DNA from: an uncultured Ignavibacteria bacterium
GTDB lineage: Bacteria > Bacteroidota > Ignavibacteria > Kapaibacteriales > UBA961
NCBI GenBank assembly: GCA_937868245.1
Contig: CALMMI010000705.1
Location: forward strand, 1-8,718
Length of the DNA stretch: 8,718 nucleotides
Direction of reading: 5' to 3'
Shown here: in pieces, positions 6,401 through 8,718 of the stretch
How positions within the stretch are numbered: position 1 is the first letter of the stretch
Layout of the letters: each line of letters opens with the position of its first letter
The notes under the pieces: generated by a model
Seen by the model: the letters and a program-made list of their open reading frames with translations, nothing else
What the model was told of the DNA's origin: nothing
Database searches by the model: none
Made by a program: the position numbers and the translations under genes

Positions 6401-7224
6401 GAGGCAGCCGGGCTGCTGAAACTAATGTTCGAGTACAAGGAACTGAGTTTTCTGATTCGGTTACTGGAAGCAGCACTTCCAGTATTTCCAAGTATTCCGT
6501 TAGTGAGGATCAGGAATCCAACCCACTTGTACCTACCGGGAAAAGGCCAATAAAATATATAGGTCTGATCTCGACAATTAATACAGGATGGCTTAGCAGT
6601 TACAAACCCAATACACTGTATAGCAGCCAGTTTTCCGAACTTACTCACGAGACACAGTACGCATATTCAATCGGACTGCGCGGTGAATACAAAATAGGAA
6701 ACTACCGATACTCATTACCTTCTATTTCGGCTGACATAATGTTCGGACGGCTAAGCTTCAATCACACAGGAAAAGATTCAGTTACAGCTTCTTCTTCAGA
6801 ACGGATACAAGGTAATTATGCACTCTCTATTAAAGCATCTTCATTGACATTGAACTTACAGTATAATCATGTGTTGATTCCAAATGAGCAGCTCTTTATT
6901 TTCGGAGGAATTTCAACAAACTACCTATTCAACGTTGAGCATTCATACAGCGTATCGGCTATCAAACCAATCCAGCCGAATGCTTCCGTAGCCGGAACAT
7001 CCGATAGCGGTCGAACTCTTCAATATATAGACGCTTCTACAGCTTCGCTCAATAAACTGCAATTTGGAATTACAGGTGGGTTGCGTTATGATATTTTCAT
7101 AGGGAGAAAATCTATTTTCGGCGTTTTCTCACAGATTGAATACGGATTAACAGGAATTATCCAAGGCGGGAATGAACGTCCGATTGTACTGCGAGCAGGT
7201 GTAGTTTGGACATTTGCTTTCTAA
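3415..7224 (+). CDS. VIT-vWA surface protein with stalk, plug-like segment and outer-membrane barrel
   Basis: 1269 residues. A signal peptide (1-20, ending AQAQ) sends it across the inner membrane. The VIT domain (about 48-182) contains VRQVYVNHGSQPLEAIYVFP and EYTVAKEQGRSASLLE. The vWA domain (about 312-490) keeps a complete metal site: D318-x-S320-x-S322, T388 in GGGTE, and D415 in ITDG. The tail typical of VIT-vWA proteins (LWARNKI, YNLLTKYTSFVAID) ends near 612. Then come two GGDLTGxYPNPxI motifs (641-653, 702-714) around a Lys-rich linker, an SVTTEQILDGTMTEVDIANF-type stalk, two related NRLL(M/I)G modules (from 784 and 846), a TonB-plug-like stretch (about 970-1015), and a beta-rich barrel (about 1045-1269) ending WTFAF, with a terminal Phe as in outer-membrane proteins. 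A strong ribosome binding site (GGAAAGGA, 3400-3407) precedes ATG 3415. Likely role: outer-membrane adhesion or sensing; ligand unknown. Confidence 0.88.
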   Translation: MKTIVILVTILLNVIVAQAQMNQSVNKNSEDWSGSTRLLVQTGKASDVELASTTVTASIVGVIADVNVRQVYVNHGSQPLEAIYVFPGSTRAAVYAMTMTVGKHIIRAVVREKEQARQEYTVAKEQGRSASLLEMLNPNVFKMNVANVRPGDSIVVDMRYTESIPLAEGIYEFVYPAVVGPRYVSATQNEVNNALSKENLPTEIPGKFTISVSLSTGVPLKSVESPSHALDINGSGSSSNKRISSSKGTITKIGISNKDNAKQNRDFVLRYVLSGRSIESGLMLFKGEKENYFMLMAQPPRNVEIPSILPREFVFIVDVSGSMDGFPLEIADRLMDSLLNVLRPEDKFNIITFSGSSNALGEQSLAVTPNNITKGREFLRTNRVGGGTELLPALERALKMPTKENYARSFVVITDGFVSIEREAFKYVRANLNKANIYAFGIGNSVNRFLIEGLARAGNADPIIVTNQAEAPKMADKFKHYIEAPVLTNIKVDYGNLDVYDVEPSAIADVTAQRPIVVFGKWRGKNIGKVKLTGMTSDGALDISVDIGASPIAPEHSALKYLWARNKITMIEDESNQRPTTDERKTITDIGLQYNLLTKYTSFVAIDSITPVIVAKSVEPKPAVSNTNNFKVSANATTTAGGDLTGGYPNPTISGEVLEKARKFEKDSKSQKIKKGTAKTQKDDKSQSNDDFSTTYPAGPVGGDLTGDYPNPQIAEGAVRTNRIYDSAVTTQKLRNGSVTTEQILDGTMTEVDIANFTIVNNNIALNTIRPSNLGTTPAGIAQNRLLMGWGPTAADSLVWLNQSNATEQVLGWNGTTSNWRRVPVESLNSPALGATSTTQTALNRNRLLIGIDPISKDTSRGWLNTPSPNGSVLRYNSGTDVIEWDANNKLFFPIDGDTTINLSLAPPMIRLTNRGDAPTLILPNNGVVDASHALQLNQPQKAPDDSIRVQMGTSEPAATQNGRTTDYTKVARETVQSVVPLTAGAQSSGNGFEVRGSRAAETNVRVQGTEFSDSVTGSSTSSISKYSVSEDQESNPLVPTGKRPIKYIGLISTINTGWLSSYKPNTLYSSQFSELTHETQYAYSIGLRGEYKIGNYRYSLPSISADIMFGRLSFNHTGKDSVTASSSERIQGNYALSIKASSLTLNLQYNHVLIPNEQLFIFGGISTNYLFNVEHSYSVSAIKPIQPNASVAGTSDSGRTLQYIDASTASLNKLQFGITGGLRYDIFIGRKSIFGVFSQIEYGLTGIIQGGNERPIVLRAGVVWTFAF
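5335..5373 (+). repeat. First GGDLTG stalk repeat inside the VIT-vWA gene
   Basis: Encodes GGDLTGGYPNPTI (residues 641-653). It matches the copy at 5518-5556 at 35 of 39 bases. This motif is common in the stalks of phage tail-fibre-like and large surface proteins of Bacteroidota, where it opens a repetitive shaft. The near-identity at DNA level suggests recent duplication or recombination between the copies. Confidence 0.75.
5518..5556 (+). repeat. Second GGDLTG stalk repeat inside the VIT-vWA gene
   Basis: Encodes GGDLTGDYPNPQI (residues 702-714), in frame with the first copy and 183 bp downstream of it. Recombination between the two would delete 61 codons, including the Lys/Asp-rich linker, without a frameshift. 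It is followed by AVRTNRIYDSAVTTQKLRNG, the repetitive shaft that usually follows this motif. Confidence 0.75.
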
Positions 7225-7266
7225 ACTGAAACAAAGTCCGCGATTTCATACGATAGAATACATTGT

Positions 7267-7325
7267 AAGGATAGTTCTTTGCGCAGGGTCTTATCACCAC
7301 ACCTGCTGAAGAGCTATCCTTTTTT
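7267..7325 (+). terminator. Rho-independent terminator of the sigma/membrane/VIT-vWA block
   Basis: AAGGATAGTTCTT (7267-7279) pairs with AAGAGCTATCCTT (7309-7321) through 12 Watson-Crick pairs and one G-U. An inner stem GCAGG/CCTGC (7283-7287 with 7302-7306) extends it. T's at 7320-7325 follow, then ATTATTT. It starts 42 bp after the VIT-vWA stop and works only in the plus direction. Confidence 0.88.
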
Positions 7326-7398
7326 ATTATTTGAGTCTAATCACAGAATGATTTTTGAGTTTTTATGAAAAAATTAACGGGAAGCAGAACAAACACCG

Positions 7399-7406
7399 TA
7401 TTTTTG
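7399..7406 (+). promoter_or_regulatory. Candidate -7 element for the AtuA-like gene
   Basis: TATTTTTG fits TAnnTTTG and lies 41 bp before ATG 7448, downstream of the terminator, which is where a new promoter would be needed. No TTG is present at the ideal spacing, so the call rests on one element and position. Confidence 0.35.
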
Positions 7407-7447
7407 TAGGATAACAATAGTTAAATGAATAATAACCGATAAAAACT

Positions 7448-7777
7448 ATGAAAATTCCCCTATCAAAACTTGCTCATGCCCGTAGTGGCGATAAAGGCGA
7501 TGCAGCTAATTGCGGCGTAATTGCTTATAAAGAAGAATGGTATCCCCTTTTGAGTGAAATATTGACAGCAGAACGCGTTAAAAAACATTTTGAAGGTATC
7601 TGCCTCGGTGAAGTGGAGCGCTTCGAAATGCCAAATTTATGGGCAATCAATTTCTTGATGCACAATACACTTGGCGGAGGTGGCACAGTTTCGTTGAAAT
7701 TGGATGCTCAAGGGAAGACAATTGCAACGGCTATGTTGATGATGGAAGTGGAAGTGCCGGATACGTTGTTTAGTTGA
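7448..7777 (+). CDS. Stand-alone AtuA C-terminal-like (ferredoxin-fold) protein
   Basis: 109 residues resembling the C-terminal domain of AtuA/DUF1446 proteins, which belong to acyclic terpene and related acyl-CoA degradation in Pseudomonas. Diagnostic stretches: PLSKLAHARSGDKGDAANCG (residues 4-23) at the N-terminus, then LGGGGTVSLKLDAQGK (75-90) and a closing beta strand MMEVEVP. There is no signal peptide or membrane helix, so it is cytoplasmic. In AtuA itself the domain follows a long N-terminal part; here it stands alone, as it often does in Bacteroidota, and the N-terminal partner is not in the window. The start has only a weak purine stretch (GATAAAAACT). The terminator upstream separates it from the VIT-vWA block, and its role with the downstream hydrolase is unknown. 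The family call is fairly sure; the biochemical function is not. Confidence 0.85.
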   Translation: MKIPLSKLAHARSGDKGDAANCGVIAYKEEWYPLLSEILTAERVKKHFEGICLGEVERFEMPNLWAINFLMHNTLGGGGTVSLKLDAQGKTIATAMLMMEVEVPDTLFS

Positions 7778-7790
7778 TAGGTTTAGAGAA

Positions 7791-8053
7791 TTAAATACTT
7801 TAAAATACAAGCATATACGTCTGTCATTCAGAGGGAGTCTTCGACCGAAGAATCTCAGTTTAGACGACTCTTGAGTATTAAGTATTTGCTTAGTAAAATC
7901 TCTTTTAAGCCGTTTGTCTGCGCTTTTCTTTTTCCTCAATAACCACAATAGTACTTGATGTAATTCTCGAGATTCTATTAAACTGAGATTCTTCGGTCGA
8001 AGACTCCCTCAGAATGAACTGGCGCAAGATTAATACTTTAAACTACATACGTC
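7791..8053. repeat. 263-bp repeat structure: inverted repeats inside direct repeats
   Basis: Two 39-bp arms, 7824-7862 and 7979-8017, are reverse complements with a single mismatch and are separated by 116 bp. Each arm also contains a small palindrome (TCTTCG-AC-CGAAGA, 7838-7851 in the first). Outside them lie imperfect direct repeats, 7791-7821 and 8030-8053, sharing TACTTTAAA and ATACGTC with a 6-base and a 1-base gap and one substitution. The central 116 bp has no gene. It looks like a small non-autonomous (MITE-like) or REP-pair element. Similar TTCGACCGAAGAATCTC-type repeats are familiar from Bacteroidota genomes; that is recall, not a search. Confidence 0.7.
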
Positions 8054-8718
8054 GAATTATTTATCAAGACCTATTAACGAAATCACCCTCCGCACAATCC
8101 AATTCAACAGCGCAAGCGGAAAGCAGATTATTGCTGATATTCGCTCTATTGAGGATGGGAATAAGAAGCCAATCGTATTAGCCTTGCATGGTTTCAAGGG
8201 GTTCAAAGATTGGGGATTCTTCCCGTTTGTTTGCACCGAACTGGTGAAACGGGGTGCTATCAGCATTTGTATTAACTTTTCTTTGAATGGCTATGTAGTA
8301 GGTTCGGATAAAGTGGAGAATCCCGACGACTTTGCCCGCAATACAATTTCTTTGGAAGTTGAAGAAGTAATGCTGACAGTGAGTAAAATACTTGACAATT
8401 CTCTTTTGGAATCGTCTAACTGGAACGGAAATATTTTTCTGCTTGGTCACTCGCGCGGCGGCGGAGTTGCACTCCTTTCTGCAGCAAAAGACCGTAAACA
8501 CATACAAAAAACAGTTGTTTGGAATTCTGTCGGCACATTTGAACGCTTTACTGAACGTCAAAAAAAGATTTGGCGAGAAACAGGGACATTTCAAGTAGAA
8601 AATTCGCGCACCCACCAAACCCTTGGCATGAATATTGACTTCCTAAATGACATCGAAAGTCACTCGGATGAATTTTCCTTGCTTGCAGCTGCAAAGGAAC
8701 TTGATTCCTCTCTCCTTA
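8034..8718 (+). CDS. Alpha/beta hydrolase, 3' end outside window, start unclear
   Basis: A serine hydrolase of the alpha/beta fold (esterase/acylaminoacyl-peptidase-like), probably cytoplasmic since no signal peptide is seen. The open frame follows a TAA at 8031-8033 and continues to the window edge. Visible: a beta-rich start (ITLRTIQFNSASGKQIIADI), the oxyanion-loop motif HGFKGFKDWGFFP (8187-8225), INFSLNG, and the nucleophile elbow GHSRGGG (8445-8465) with Ser codon 8451-8453. The catalytic acid and His lie beyond the window. No ATG, GTG or TTG occurs in frame between 8034 and the TTG at 8184, which is inside the core just before the HG motif. The start is therefore either a rare codon (for example ATT 8073), lost, or hidden by a frameshift. 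The repeat at 7791-8053 abuts this 5' end. The coordinate given is the first codon of the open frame, not a proven start. Confidence 0.75.

Noticed and set aside
6463..6483. Eight-bp-arm palindrome in the VIT-vWA gene
   Set aside because: It lies inside a Ser/Thr/Gly-rich coding stretch where repeated codon types give such symmetry by chance, and there is no T-tract.
8014..8181. Start of the hydrolase at ATG 8014
   Set aside because: It is in a different frame that ends at TAG 8179-8181, and its translation does not look like a hydrolase N-terminus. It could matter only if an indel is present.

Overview
The window looks like chromosomal DNA from the Bacteroidota/Chlorobiota group. The basis is a C-terminal type IX secretion (T9SS) sorting-type domain, a large surface protein ending in an outer-membrane barrel, several TAnnTTTG promoter-like elements, AT-rich spacers and many short palindromic repeats. 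A Chlorobiota/Ignavibacteria/Kapaibacteriota-type lineage is my best guess, but the rank below phylum group cannot be fixed from the sequence alone.

Layout. Positions 1-686 (minus strand) hold the first 228 codons of a 3-hydroxybutyryl-CoA dehydrogenase, with a good promoter candidate overlapped by a 12-bp-arm palindrome. Positions 687-1217 contain no gene. They hold that promoter, a long hairpin at 824-854 and a cluster of four related hairpin repeats at 905-1070. A plus-strand block then follows: an ECF-type sigma factor (1218-1778), a 196-bp spacer with three strong hairpins, a single-pass inner-membrane protein whose C-terminus looks like a T9SS sorting domain (1975-3399), and, 15 bp later, a 1269-residue signal-peptide protein (3415-7224). 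The last combines a VIT domain, a vWA domain with an intact MIDAS, a repetitive stalk, a short TonB-plug-like segment and a C-terminal barrel. A clear rho-independent terminator closes the block at 7267-7325. Next come a stand-alone AtuA C-terminal-like small protein (7448-7777), a 263-bp repeat structure (7791-8053; 39-bp inverted repeats inside imperfect direct repeats), and an alpha/beta hydrolase that runs off the window and has no ordinary start codon before its core.

How the genes may work together. The sigma factor, the inner-membrane protein with a cytoplasmic tail and periplasmic part, and the outer-membrane barrel protein have the same order and locations as the FecI-FecR-FecA type of cell-surface signalling. 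The proteins in the second and third places are not ordinary FecR or FecA. I infer, but cannot show, that this is an envelope-spanning sensing system in which a VIT-vWA protein replaces the usual TonB-dependent receptor. The dehydrogenase, AtuA-like protein and hydrolase look like ordinary metabolic genes that are unrelated to the trio.
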